From assembly GCA_934047225.1 (NCBI GenBank), contig OW203989.1:9585977-9649976 (forward strand): DNA of 64,000 nt. The letters run 5' to 3'. Origin of the DNA: Ypsolopha sequella (lineage: Eukaryota > Arthropoda > Insecta > Lepidoptera > Ypsolophidae). The notes below the pieces were generated by a model. The model was not told the origin of the DNA, ran no database searches, and saw only the letters and a program-made list of their open reading frames with translations. Made by a program: the position numbers and the translations under genes. Of this stretch, positions 9,754-20,109 are shown piece by piece (position 1 is the first letter of the stretch; every line of letters starts with the position of its first letter).

Positions 9754-10604
9754 ATAAGTCAATATTTGTATTAAAATGAATTCCCATTCTCATAATTCTG
9801 TCATAAAACCGATTGGGCAGAATAAAGTACACACTCGTATGTATGTAATTTTTTTAATGGAAATTACAAGTATTTTCTTAATATCTATTTATTTACTTGC
9901 CCTCCTTTGTCAAAACATTACAGCTTGCGATTTTTTTAAATAAGAGACTATGGGTAATGTCTTCAGGAATATCTGGCTAAGTGATACATAGGTGACAAAT
10001 CAGCCAATCACACCGCTACATTTCATACTTCAGCACCGTTAAACTTGAAACTATTAAATGTGAAATCGGAGATAACAGAAATTAATAAATGCACCATATT
10101 ATGGTTCCGGTTTCATATTTTGGTTGCGTTTCCATTAATATCGCAAACTAAGTTATTTTTAAACAATCCTGGACAAAGCTTTTCAGTTTTAAGTAATAAT
10201 TGTAGAAAAACGAGCGAAACACCGCCAGCATACCTGCCCATAGATCACAGGCTAATCTTAATCCCTGTGTAGTCGGTGGGCTCAGGACAAATATCATTTA
10301 ACTCTTATAACGTCTCTTGAAAGACCATATTGCTATGGCCATTTGTCCTAACTGATCGTGGCCATTATACCTTCACGCTGTTTGCCAAAAGCACTTAGCT
10401 GAATGAGGCTCATGCCATTGGCACTAAGAAACCTCGAACTTTTTGCAGGACTGACGGATTTGTATCAATTTTGTTAATCACTGCAACTTTAGCTAATTAC
10501 AGGGTGGGTCGTTTGGGGTAATGGGTTTAATGGATCATACTAAAATATTAAATGGGGCTTCATACTTATTCATGATTATAGTTTTTTTAGAGACTTGATT
10601 TGTA
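9754..10604. other. Unassigned sequence
   Basis: An open frame around 10045-10272 has no recognisable similarity. No supported feature was found. Confidence 0.4.
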
Positions 10605-10914
10605 CTTAATGTAATAAATATATTTATTTTTAAATGATAACTTTTTTATCTATTCGTGTTTTTAAATATTTTTGTCGATATAACTGTTTACCGGTTGAAT
10701 ATGTCTTTGGGCCCTGTGAATACCAGTTCTTGCCCTCAAATTGTTCATTCCTGTAGGACAAAACCCTTTGTGAAATACAATTGACACCGTTAAAGTACAC
10801 AATAATATGTTTATAGGTGGCGTCGAACGGCAATCGATTTGTCGAGACAAACGACAAAGCTGTTGCCTTCAACCGACTGTATTTATTTGCGGCTAGCTTC
10901 ACGTCACTCGCCAC
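10605..10914 (-). repeat. Possible retrotransposon 3' fragment
   Basis: On the minus strand two frames are open and the sequence ends in an AAATAAATATATTTATTACA-type tail, as a LINE 3' UTR would. No recognisable protein motif remains and the class is uncertain. Confidence 0.25.
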
Positions 10915-11075
10915 ACCACCAGGGGGGCTATTCTGGAGAAACTGTCGAAGCGAGACTTCTTAAACTCGAGCTAAAAATGTATGGAGTTCGACAGATAAAG
11001 CAGGTTTTTACGGTCGAGAAGGCTAATTTGACAGACTGGGAATTGCCTCCTAGGGCGGCTACTATGGCAAAAATT
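10915..11075 (+). repeat. Interspersed repeat (pair with 16803-16935)
   Basis: It contains GGCTATTCTGGAGAAACT, GGAGTTCGACAG, TCGAGAAGGCTAATT and GAGAATT/GGAATTGCCT-like blocks. The same order occurs at 16803-16935. The class is unknown. Confidence 0.5.
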
Positions 11076-11155
11076 TTCGCCCACTTTATTTTCATACTTG
11101 TATTTCGATAAAAATATATATAAATAAAAACTGTTAATTGATATATATTGTATAT

Positions 11156-11364
11156 GTTACCAGCCAAACCCGATTTTAGGATAAACTAGTTCTGCCTAGG
11201 CAGAAGAGAGCCGATAGGTTAGGTAAGAAGGTTATATATGTCGAGACGCGCCAGGTAGTGGCACGACCGTCATAAATAACCTTCGTGTTTTTTTTTATGA
11301 AAACCCAAAATCACTTTGGCCTAGACCGAACTTGTTTATCCTAAAATCGGGCTTCGCCAGTAAC
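11156..11364. mobile_element. Foldback MITE, 37-bp arms
   Basis: Left GTTACCAGCCAAACCCGATT and reverse-complemented right GTTACTGGCGAAGCCCGATT both continue as TTAGGATAAACNAGTTC. The flanks are TAT on the left and ATA on the right. There is no coding capacity. Confidence 0.75.
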
Positions 11365-11425
11365 ATATAGTATATTAGAATCAATTCACAGATATTATTT
11401 TTATGTATTATGATCCAAATCAACA

Positions 11426-11618
11426 TACAAAGTGTCACAGAAAGATGTAACCATATTTAAAAAGAGCTTATTCAGTCAATGGTATAGAAATTAACTGTTT
11501 CATAGAAAAATGCAATGCCGCTGTTGAGTTGTTGTTGACTCCATAGTAAAAGTTATTCTATGCCATTGACTGAACAAGCTCTTCAAATATGGTTACACCT
11601 TTCTGTTACACATTGTAT
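11426..11618. mobile_element. Foldback MITE, family 1 (copy 2)
   Basis: Its arms match those of 1121-1391, including GTAACCATATTT, GAGCTTATTCAGTCAATGG and, inverted, CCATTGACTGAACAAGCTC. This copy is shorter in the middle. Confidence 0.75.
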
Positions 11619-11644
11619 ATATAGAAGGCTTTGTCCTGAACTCC

Positions 11645-11667
11645 TGACTGACTGACTGACTGACAGA
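11645..11667. repeat. (ACTG)n microsatellite
   Basis: About five consecutive ACTG/ACTGACAG units. Confidence 0.7.
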
Positions 11668-11888
11668 CAACGTACATTCCAAACTGCTGAGCTTACTTGA
11701 TATTTGGAAAACGTGTTTATAGAGGGTTGAAAATGCACCCTAAGAAAGGACTTTTGAAAATCCGCACCGCAAAGGGTTTAGAAAGGGGGTCAAACTTTTA
11801 ACAAAAACCTTCATTTTGCTTACACTGTTTACATACTTGACATACTGAAACATACTTCTTTAGAGAGTGCAGGGGTGCATGACAAAAA

Positions 11889-12215
11889 AATATGTTCAGA
11901 AACGCGGCTCGTCCTTCGGCTTCACCAAAGACATTTTTACAAAGCATCAATTCAGAATACAAAAAAGAATATGTTCGGAAACGCGGCTCGGCCTTCGGTC
12001 TTAACAATGACACTTTAACAAAGCATCAAAGCAGAAATAAAAAAAAAGTATGTTCAAAAACGCGGCTTGGCCTCCGGCCTCGCCAAAGGCACTTTAACAA
12101 AGCATCAATTCAGAACACAAAATAAAAATATTTTCGGGGTGCAAATGAAACATTCTTCCTTAGAAAGTGCAGGCATGCAATACAAAGAAAATAAGTTCGG
12201 AAAAGCGGCTCGGCC
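11889..12215 (+). repeat. Degenerate ~78-bp tandem repeat
   Basis: Units start with ATGTTCAGAAACGCGGCTCG at 11892, ATGTTCGGAAACGCGGCTCG at 11970, ATGTTCAAAAACGCGGCTTG at about 12050, and a diverged AAGTTCGGAAAAGCGGCTCG near 12192. A CCTTCGGCNTCACCAAAG block and a CAAAGCATCAATTCAGAA block recur in each. The first periods are multiples of three, which keeps a frame open over 11892-12125. That frame looks like a repeat by-product. Confidence 0.75.
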
Positions 12216-13337
12216 TTCGCCCTAACAAAACAAATTTGTTCGGAACATACTAAAAATCGCTGAACGCGCCTAAAGAAATTTTCATTTAATAAAAGGTTTC
12301 AAGACGCAGCACAAAGCACGATTGTACGCATAAGATAAAATAATGTCCAATACAAATATAAATACCACATGTAGCATAATGTAGCACATGTAGATCTATT
12401 AGATTATATTATAATTTATTTGTGGTCATCGAAGATTTTTCTTGTGTATCCCGGGTACGCTATGTAATTTTCCACAGACAGCGAAAACTGAAAATTGTGC
12501 ATAAACAAACAAATTGAAACAATTCTAGTGAAGCGGATGAATATCCCGGAAAACTGGAAAATACTCTTGCAAAAACAAGCATGGGTAATTGAAAAAGTTC
12601 TGATCGTCTAGAGAACAATGAAAACCGATAACAGGCTTCGTTTTATTTTGTTACACAGGCAATAATAAAATCAAGGGAAAACTCCGAATACTTCAATTAC
12701 AGAATAACAGATATGTACGAACCATACAGGCTGACTTTCAGGTAACCCCAATAATAGTATAGATTGTAAAAGAATAAGACTGGTTTCATAACAACATTTC
12801 ATTTAAAAAAAGTTAAAGCCTCTTAAAGATTTTCGTAAAATCCAAAGAAAATTAGATCGCGCAAAGTTATTTTTAATATTAATCCCACTATTTTGGACTA
12901 TTTTGAACTTTTTTCGTATGGGAATGGCTAGAATAACCATAAATAATTTTTCGAAGCTACATTTTTAAATATTTTTTAACTTCTAAATTTATTCGTTTTT
13001 TCATTTAAAATGTGTTCTATAGACATCGGTACGGTTTAAGAAAAGGAAAGGAAAATGGCAAGGAAATGGTAATAATAAACTTGTCAGGATTAGGTAAGTT
13101 GTCAGGATTAAGATTCAATGACCATTTTTGTTAAAATGCAAAATAAAATTCAAGTTTCCTATACTAATTGACTTGGAGTTGTTTGTAAATTAGTAAAGGG
13201 GCACAAAAAAATATTTTTCGTATTCTGCAATAACGGTCATTGAACCTTGGTACTGACTACTACTGACCAGTTACTGAAACTACAGTATGAATTTATAAAT
13301 ATAAGTTACCATATATAGAGAGTTAATACGAACTTGT
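12216..13337. other. Unassigned AT-rich sequence
   Basis: No coding signal or structural repeat recognised. Confidence 0.4.
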
Positions 13338-13524
13338 GGAAGCCGGAAACTGGCAATTAGTACCAGACCATACAAAAAACTTTTTGTAACAAAAAAAAAA
13401 CAGTTGTTTCATACATTTTGTTACTTTTCTATGGAACAGCTGATTTTATTTTCATGATTCGGGGATTTGCTCCATACTAAAAGTTGTTCGTATGGATGAG
13501 TACTGTCGCCAGTTTCCGGCTTCC
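13338..13524. mobile_element. Foldback MITE
   Basis: Left GGAAGCCGGAAACTGGCAAT and reverse-complemented right GGAAGCCGGAAACTGGCGAC have at least 17 matching terminal bases. Internal CAGTTGTTTCATACATTTTG and ATAGAACAACTTTTA-like blocks resemble those of foldback family 1. Confidence 0.7.
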
Positions 13525-15259
13525 GTAACATTACATTAACACCCAGTATAGGTAAAGTTTAAGTATACTCAATTTAACTATAGCCTTTTTTCATTCGTGT
13601 ACCTTTTAATGAGTCATACAACACTATCTTATATTTTACGTATTCATTATCCATCAGGATGATGTCTTAACTATACACAATCAACTTGCCAATTCCATTT
13701 ACACAATTAAATATCAGTAGGTAATTGTAGATATGTTTATTTATAAAATCCGTCAAAGCAATTACGTGCGCGAGTGTACGTGCGCAACTATCCCTCACTA
13801 CTTTTGCTTGGACCTCGATGCCTGTACTAACGTTTCATAACCAAAGATTTCAATAGTTTAGATGAGCCCTGGCACCTAAAATCTATTGCATTGTTTTTGA
13901 ATGTGTTTTGAATGTGAAATGTCACACTTTTGGCTTTATTCGTATTAAGAATAAGAGGAGGCCTTCCCCTTAAGAGGAGGCCTTCCTTTTTCAACAGTTT
14001 TTGATTGATTTTACTGAATCTACCACAGACGCAAACAATATGAAACTTATATAAATGTTTTTTCAAACCTTTATCTTTACGTTGTAAGTAGCGTTATTAT
14101 GTTAGTGCACTTTAAAAATTCACACGACGGCATATTGAGATCTTTTTCTCGTAAAAATTCATTAAGGCGTCCAACTATCACTGTGTTCAGATGAGCACTG
14201 ATTCCAAACGTGTGAGCGTCACCTATTTAAAGGTGAAAACATTTTGGTGATGTCATACTATGGTAAGGGCTTATCTTAAATTTTGAAATCTTTGTTCATA
14301 ACCTCTAAAATTGTTGGGGTTTGGTTAGAAGTAATCTAGTATATAAAGACAGAACTAAACAATTTTTCGTTTTCATAAATCATTGGGAGATCAGCTTGCA
14401 TTGTTCTAATAAAAACAATTCACTAGAAGTTCTATTACGCTCACACGATAATATTTTGTGTTCTTAAATTAAAATTAATTCAGCGAACAAAAAAGGATGA
14501 CTATAAAAAGTTTTATAATAAAGACATGAAAAATAAGAACTGGGGAATAAACCTGTTTTATTAAGTATGACTATCTATTCAATAAATTCTTTGAAGCGTA
14601 TCAAAATGTTGAACAAAGACTTGAGATACAAAAAGAAGAATTCCACGAGAGAATATCCATTTAAATATTCCGCACGAAACTTTTTCCAGACATTAATGTC
14701 AATTGAGTTATTGACACCCATTATTAAATTGCTGAAATTTTTTGACGGCTAAAGTAGCGATACGATAAATCAACACTTGAAACTGAAAATACAGCTACAT
14801 TTTTATTGAAAAAATAAATAAAAACGTAGCCGTCTCGATGCGAAGATAACACTTACCCTCAAAAGTGTTCGTACCGTCTGAACAACATCATGAAAATGTT
14901 TTACGTTTCTCCAGAGTACCTTTGCGAGATATGTAGCGAAAAGGCCCGAAAAACTCGGAAATGAGATATGCATAAAAGATAACACGGGATAAATATGAGC
15001 CGACATATGGACTCCTGTTATGGCCCACTACATTTATTCGACTGCAAATTGCGTTGGCCTTTGGTTTTTTTAGGGTTTCATCAAAAACAGAAACCTTTAT
15101 ATTGAATATCAATTAACGTTTTTTTTTTCTTTTTTTGTTCATTAATGTATTCATGTTATTTTATTATTTCTATTTTTAAATGTAATGCATGCTATATTTA
15201 TATAATAATGTTAAATCTTTTTTCCCAATATTCTACCCGCATATGTGCACATTCTGCGA
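13525..15259. other. Unassigned sequence
   Basis: A direct duplication of AAGAGGAGGCCTTCC occurs at about 13954-13989. Short open frames (13827-14066 minus, 14567-14752 plus) show no recognisable similarity. Confidence 0.4.
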
Positions 15260-15425
15260 GAACGGGGACAAGCTGAAAATCAGCGCTGTGAAGACCAATT
15301 TATTTTTCTATCACAGCATATAGCTGAGCTCGTTCCTTTTTGTCGCATTCTTTTTAAAACAAATTTCTGTGTGATATAATTATGTTTGAAAGACAAATAA
15401 ATAATTTCAATTTCAATTTCAATTA
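15260..15425 (+). repeat. Probable LINE 3' end with TTTCAA tail
   Basis: It ends in AAATAAATAATTTCAATTTC with a (TTTCAA)n tail. Upstream blocks are ATCACAGCATATAGCTGAGC and GTTCCTTTTTGTCGCATTC. The microsatellite tail suggests the 3' end of a CR1/Jockey-type LINE on the + strand. A minus-strand open frame of 129 codons across this region is rejected as a gene. Confidence 0.45.
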
Positions 15426-16802
15426 TAGCGTTGCCTGGATGTCTGCATCTCTTTCCAGCATAATCAGGGACTAGTTTAGGTCGTTGGGCATAACGCAGAA
15501 TGGTTAAACTGATTGATACGTTTGGGGCTCGTGCAGAATTAATCTGGAAACTCTCAAAAATGCTCTTTATATATTCGATGACGTCACAAGTCAAAAATTC
15601 GTAGCCTAGAAAATACGGCTTATTAAACCTAAATCTCGAAATGGTTATCGAATGAAAATACCTTAACATAATTTAAGTGAAGAACCCTTTAAGGGTACCT
15701 GCATAGTATCAGGAACCTACACGCCAAAATTCAAGTTTGAAGGCTCTGTTGGTCAATGAGTCAGTGAGTGACTTAAATTTCACATAAATTAATAGATTTT
15801 AAGCAGTTTGCTTAGCACGCACCAGAAACATCCTATTTGTGCTCTCACGCATACCGCGTTTATCAATGATCGGGTGAGCAAATATGATCGAAAGACACTC
15901 TATCGACGGAGCGTGCTAGTACTATTATGAAACCCGTAAAATGTGTGCAACGTATACGTTTCATATATGGTTTACTGACTTTTTACGTTACTGTGTTAAT
16001 CTTGCGGATTAAACCGAGAAATATGGGGTTGTTATACCGTAAATTTAGTCATTTTGCAGATTGGAGTTATTAATGGGGTCGGGTTATGATGTTGCTATAA
16101 ATTGAGGTACCCTCTTAAAGAAATATTGCCGTGAGAGTGCCATTAACTACGTCCTAATTTGTTTCTATCTGGAAATGCATTTTTATCTTTTAAAACATAT
16201 TTTAACTTATATACTACTTATAATAGGTAAGTAGTAAATACCGCATCAACCATACATAGAACATTATTCGATTCATCACAATTGTAATGAAGATCGAGCG
16301 GTAAAGCCATCGACCAGCACGGCTATTCTGGCACGTGCGCAAAAATTGCTAAGGCAGATTTCAAATAATTTTAAAAGGGATTTTCTAATGATATGTATTA
16401 TATTTTTTTAATTGAAAACTTATAAGAAGCGTTCCTTTTATTTCATGACTTTTAGTCACTTCACTTTACGCCGCATGGCATTTTACCATACTGTAAACCA
16501 AATGTTATTGCAAGTGAAAAATAAAAATAATAAGTGTTCCTTTTATATTTACATTGTTTTTTTTATATATTATTTAGGTACGTTTAAATATATTCATATG
16601 TATGTATATATGTATAATTGTATCTATTTATCTGTACACCGCCTCTACACATTTTTTCTTTCTTTTAAGAGTTCCTCTATCCAAAGGTAGTCTGGAATAG
16701 ATCGCTTTTTAGTGATAAGACCGCCAATTGTACCCTACTTTTACTTGGGAAATTGTCTATTTACTTTGTTTTTGGTGTGCAATAAATAATATTGTGTTGT
16801 AT
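15426..16802. other. Unassigned AT-rich sequence
   Basis: A TATGTATATATGTATA-rich stretch lies near 16600. No supported gene. Confidence 0.4.
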
Positions 16803-16935
16803 TGTATTGTAGTGCCAGAATAGCCGCCCACGGGGCTTTTCCGGAGAAACTCGAGCTCATGTATAGAGTTCGACAGGTTTTAACGATCGAGAAGGCTAAT
16901 TCGTCAGATTGAGAATTTCCTTCCTGTGCCTGTAG
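16803..16935 (+). repeat. Interspersed repeat (pair with 10915-11075)
   Basis: GCCAGAATAGCCGCCC, TCCGGAGAAACTCGAGC, GAGTTCGACAGG and CGAGAAGGCTAATTCG match the copy at 10915 in the same order. Confidence 0.5.
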
Positions 16936-17272
16936 TCTCGACAAAGATAGCGATTGTTATTCTAGCGATTTTGGTTCATAATGATAAAAATCGTTTTGTT
17001 GTATTTAACGTCAAAACTGTCGACTGAAGTCAAGTCGTTAATTTTACGGTAAAGACTATAAAAAATCGTTAAAATTATATTTAACGATTTAAGTCAACGA
17101 CGGAAACTGGATTTTCTATAGTCTAACTAAACCATCAACTGAAACTATCGACTGAAATCGGAAGTGTTTCCTAATTTTAGTCGATAGTTTTGACGGTACC
17201 ACAGAACTCGTATAGACAAAAAATAAATATTAAATTGGTCGGAAAGCGATCGCTATCTTTGTTGAGCCTGCA
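16930..17272. mobile_element. Foldback MITE with CAAAGATAGCGA ends
   Basis: The left end reads TAGTCTCGACAAAGATAGCG and the reverse-complemented right end reads CAGGCTCAACAAAGATAGCG. An inner pair, GTCAAAACTGTCGACTGAAG and TAGTCGATAGTTTTGACG, also folds back. There is no coding capacity. Confidence 0.6.
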
Positions 17273-17419
17273 GACCCGGGGACCTTATATCTAACTCCAA
17301 TATCTATCGCTTTCAATTGTTCGTGATTGGCTAAAAATCATGTGTGATGTAATTTCAAGCCAATTGATACATTTGAAATTGATACCGATAGATAATATTT
17401 TAAATTTACACGGTCATTA

Positions 17420-17515
17420 TAAACATTATTAGGAGTATGGGACTCACCATGGCATGTCATCCCGCGACCATGGCAGATAAAACTCCCGTACTCCTAAAAT
17501 TGTTTATAGCGATAG
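17420..17515. repeat. Short inverted repeat
   Basis: TATAAACATTATTAGGAGTA pairs with ACTCCTAAAATTGTTTATA across a CATGGCATGTCATCCCGCG centre that includes a CCATGG...CCATGG pair. It forms the 3' end of the ORF at 17457-17768. Confidence 0.6.
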
Positions 17516-17768
17516 ATGTTGAAGTAGAACAATAATAGGGCAGGCCTTCGTCTTTTATCTGTGGTCCGCAGTAAGTAGGTATAAAATTAACCGAAGTAAT
17601 TTGGCAGAAACCAAGCCGCGTCTGGTCGACGACGCCGTGTCTTAATTGCTGGCTGTAAAATTTTTGTTTGCGTCCAAACTGATCAACTTCCGGCACTAAA
17701 TGACCGCTGCATTTTGTGCAGCAGCCGTCTTCGAGCGAGCCCGTCGATTTAACAAAGATGCCTTTCAT
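17457..17768 (-). CDS. Hypothetical 103-residue ORF, unassigned
   Basis: It starts with ATG at 17768 and encodes a Cys-containing protein (DGCCTKC near residues 14-20, then TYCGP and LPYYCS). Codon composition is more balanced than in the surrounding AT-rich DNA over 17570-17768. I do not recognise the family, and no transmembrane or signal segment is obvious. The C-terminal part runs into the inverted repeat at 17420-17515, which argues against a conserved full-length protein. It lies about 0.7 kb upstream of the calcium-channel exon on the other strand. The GC-richer DNA may therefore be the promoter or a first non-coding exon of that gene, with the ORF open by chance. Confidence 0.2.
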   Translation of the reverse strand: MKGIFVKSTGSLEDGCCTKCSGHLVPEVDQFGRKQKFYSQQLRHGVVDQTRLGFCQITSVNFIPTYCGPQIKDEGLPYYCSTSTSIAINNFRSTGVLSAMVAG

Positions 17769-17877
17769 CTTTGTTTAGACGTTCGAAATTTGAAAATGTA
17801 TTATTTAGTCTGTATGTTTCGTTTGCGAAGTAGCTTACATTTTTCAACCTATGGTCTTTTTCATTTTTTTTTACCAA

Positions 17878-18306
17878 GTAAGTTGCACCTTTCATCAGAT
17901 CGAGCGCTAATATTTATTTCAGACTCCGTGTTACTTACTAAAAACCAAAGGCTTCTTGTACATCTTGTGCTATGCTAGTCTTTTTGACATTGCCAAACTA
18001 AAAAAAGTACCAACTTATTAAGTAACAACGTATTGTTACGATATCTTTTCACAAACAAGATCTTTTAGTGTTTATTTTGACGATATCAAAACAAAAATTC
18101 ACATGTTTTATATCGATGTTGTTTGTTTTTACAAATGTTTGTCTCTAACAACTGAAAACGTAAAACAAATGCAGACACGCTAAATTCGAAGTTTAAACAA
18201 AATACAAGACCCGTTTATCTGATACTTGTTTTAAGATAAAGTTTAATTACAAATTACGCGCTCATTTACTTTTCAACAGCCTAACGAATTGTTTTGTTTG
18301 TTTCAG
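17878..18306 (+). other. Candidate 5' UTR intron of Ca-alpha1T
   Basis: CCAA|GTAAGT at 17877/17878 is a good donor, and TTTTGTTTGTTTCAG ending at 18306 is a strong pyrimidine-rich acceptor. If both are used, the exon from 18307 follows a non-coding first exon ending at 17877. The acceptor is convincing in context; the donor is a guess. Confidence 0.35.
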
Positions 18307-18490
18307 AAAACATCGTGAATATTCTTCGAACATGGAGTCCAAGAGAATGTTCGAGCAACTTCTAAGGCTCTCTCGACCGAACCAAACACACACCTTCTTG
18401 TATAGTTGAACAAATACCGAAAATGGTTAAGTAAAGACTGCGAATCAAGTGATACGATGAGCTTAATAAGTTAAGTGTTTGTCGAGAGAG
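18307..18490 (+). promoter_or_regulatory. 5' UTR of Ca-alpha1T with three uORFs
   Basis: Between the acceptor (TTTCAG, ends 18306) and the main ATG there are three upstream ORFs. One covers 18332-18409 (25 codons plus TGA), one 18423-18434 (three codons plus TAA) and one 18457-18474 (five codons plus TAA). All terminate before the main ATG, the last one 16 bases upstream. uORFs like these usually dampen translation of the main ORF. Confidence 0.6.
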
Positions 18491-18711
18491 ATGCCTTATT
18501 ACGGGTACCGGGACAGAGGTCTGCCAGGATCGGACTCTAGTGCGGCCTGCTCCGAGTCCGACGGGGCCGACTCGGACTCGGAGGGAGGCCTCAGCAGCGG
18601 GAGCTCGGGGGACCAGGGCCTGCCGTTCCCTGGGTTCACCCCTGTCGCGCTGCGGTACCTCACCCAAGACACGCGGCCGAGGAGCTGGTGCCTCAAGCTC
18701 ATCACTAATCC
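18491..18711 (+). CDS. Ca-alpha1T: Ca-alpha1T, N-terminal coding exon (T-type Ca2+ channel)
   Basis: This is the first coding exon of a T-type (Cav3) voltage-gated calcium channel pore subunit, a plasma-membrane protein carrying low-threshold Ca2+ current. Residues 1-40 are Ser/Asp/Glu/Gly-rich and poorly conserved (SESDGADSDSEGG). Residues 45-73 contain FPGFTPVALRYLTQDTRPRS followed by WCLKLITN. They match the Cav3 block just before segment IS1, where vertebrate channels have SQDSRPRSWCL and then NPWFER. The exon has 73 codons plus CC of a Pro codon. After CC the genome reads ATATCCTTTT and the open frame ends four codons later, so homology stops exactly at a U12-type donor. The ATG is the first in frame. 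The exon is strikingly GC-rich against its surroundings. S1-S6 segments are not in this window. Reverse-strand ORFs here are shadows. Confidence 0.87.
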
Positions 18712-18721
18712 ATATCCTTTT
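18712..18721 (+). promoter_or_regulatory. U12-type (AT-AC) 5' splice site
   Basis: The sequence after codon 73 plus two bases is ATATCCTTTT. It matches the minor-spliceosome donor consensus ATATCCTTT at every position. No GT donor lies at the homology boundary. U12 introns are known in voltage-gated sodium and calcium channel genes. The intron would be phase 2. The matching branch site and AC acceptor were not found in this window. Confidence 0.8.
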
Positions 18722-18854
18722 CAATAAGCTGCAGATCGATTGGTATTAGCAGATCCGTCTTTGATCTTTGAGCATTAAAGTTGCGGTAAAGTTTGTTTTA
18801 GACGTTCGGTAATGGATGTTTTGGGAATAGACTAATGGATTTCTTTATAGGCTT

Positions 18855-19250
18855 ACGGGTGGCGTGCATAGAACTTTTTTCCGGAAAAGCAATCAGAAGG
18901 TTTGACAATAAAAAAAATATGAAAAAATTTAAATAACACTTTGAAAATAAAAGTTGGTATGAAAATGTTCAATCTAGGGTAGGCATTGGTACCGATTCGG
19001 TGTAGCACATCATCACTTATTTGACAGGACTAAACTTAATTTCGAAAGAAAAAGACAGGACGCTTAAATTAAGGTTAGTCCTGTCAAATAAATTAAGTCG
19101 TGTTATGCCGAGTCGATACCAGTGCCTACCCTGGCGTCATACAAACTTTTTTTTTCAAAGTGTTATTTGAATTTTTTCATATTTTTTTTTATTGTTAATC
19201 TTAACCTTCTGATTGCTTTTCCGGAAAAAAGTTCTATGCACGCCACCGTA
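18855..19250. mobile_element. Long foldback MITE with nested palindrome
   Basis: The outer arms are GGTGGCGTGCATAGAACTTT and its exact complement near 19225-19246. They extend through CCGGAAAAGCAATCAGAAGG and an AT-rich block with TTCAAAGTGTTATTT. Inside lies a second palindrome (see 18974-19132). It sits about 140 bases into the presumed U12 intron. Confidence 0.8.
18974..19132. mobile_element. Nested foldback MITE
   Basis: The arms are CTAGGGTAGGCATTGGTACC and, reverse-complemented, CCAGGGTAGGCACTGGTATC, then TTATTTGACAGGACTAA. The same family stands alone at 8727-8873, so it is a separate insertion in the outer palindrome. Confidence 0.65.
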
Positions 19251-19877
19251 TTACCGTATTTCCTAAGTGGTCGTTTATAGACAAAAAAAAGTAAAATTAG
19301 CGAATATTTACATACTCATTACGTTTTGTCGCGAAAGGCGCGATATTCAGATTATTCAGGCATTTTATTATTTACCACTTTGCCCTCAATTTTGTTGACT
19401 TGAACGTTTATACAATAGATATTAGATATACTGGATGTTAATTTGATAACTTTTTTCCTTAAAACTGTATGTTCTACCCATAAATATGAACAAATTTTAC
19501 TGTAGGGCTGTGGCGTGCTCGTAATTTAATTATTAAAACCACATTAAATTTGATATAGCGGACTGTATTTTAAAGGAATAATTAGGTAAGCGATACAAGA
19601 CGACGTGGATTTAGAACAACGGTTAGTGTACAACTAAATATGTAGGCAGATTTATAGTATATGTACGATTAGCCTCGTACAGGGGCCAACTCTGAAATCG
19701 CGGAAAAAATCAGCTTTTCCATAGAAAAGTTAAATACCTACTCGACCGAAATGTATTTCACAAATGTATGTCACAAACTTAAATGCGCTTTTACGCAACG
19801 TGACGAATAAAATAACAAAATTTTGCCGAAAAACGTAACTGATTCGCGAAATGCCATAAATCAAATTTATTTAATAT
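19251..19877. other. Unassigned sequence with a dispersed block
   Basis: Positions 19432-19505 (GATAACTTTTTTCCTTAAAA, TGTTCTACCCATAA) resemble 60118-60185. No other feature was seen. Confidence 0.4.
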
Positions 19878-20109
19878 CTCAATTAGCTTTTTATTTATAA
19901 TTACACAATATAACTTTAAAAAGATATACAATAAATAAAAGAAAATTTAAAACTTGAAATATATTTCGGCCCTTAGTGGGCCGTCATCAGTCAAGACTTG
20001 ACTAAGGGCCGAAATATATTTCAAGTTTTAAATTTTCTTTTATTTATTGTATATATTTAAAGTATTGTATATATTTATATTGTGTAATTATAAATAAAAA
20101 GCTAATTGA
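19878..20109. repeat. Near-perfect palindrome with 54-bp exact arms
   Basis: Positions 19924-19977 and 20001-20054 are exact reverse complements over 54 bases around a 23-base spacer. Outside them AATTAGCTTTTTATTTATAA and its complement extend the pairing after an insertion of about 18 bases on the right. The left arm and spacer contain the hammerhead-like motif at 19953-19995. Confidence 0.9.
19953..19995 (-). ncRNA. Hammerhead-like ribozyme motif 1
   Basis: Read on the minus strand it has stem I CTTGA, core CTGATGA, one C, stem II GGCCC with loop ACTAA and GGGCC, then GAA, ATATAT, T and the stem I partner TCAAG. Stem I (5 bp) and stem II (5 bp) are perfect. The canonical hammerhead core is CUGANGA...GAAA with cleavage after UH. 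Here one extra C lies before stem II, or G12 is paired, so activity is uncertain. Confidence 0.55.

Noticed and set aside
15280..15669. 129-codon minus-strand ORF
   Set aside because: It crosses a LINE-like tail with a TTTCAA microsatellite (Glu-Ile repeats) and has no recognisable domain.
18362..18749. Three further ORFs overlapping the calcium-channel exon
   Set aside because: They are other-frame shadows of a GC-rich coding exon with no similarity of their own.
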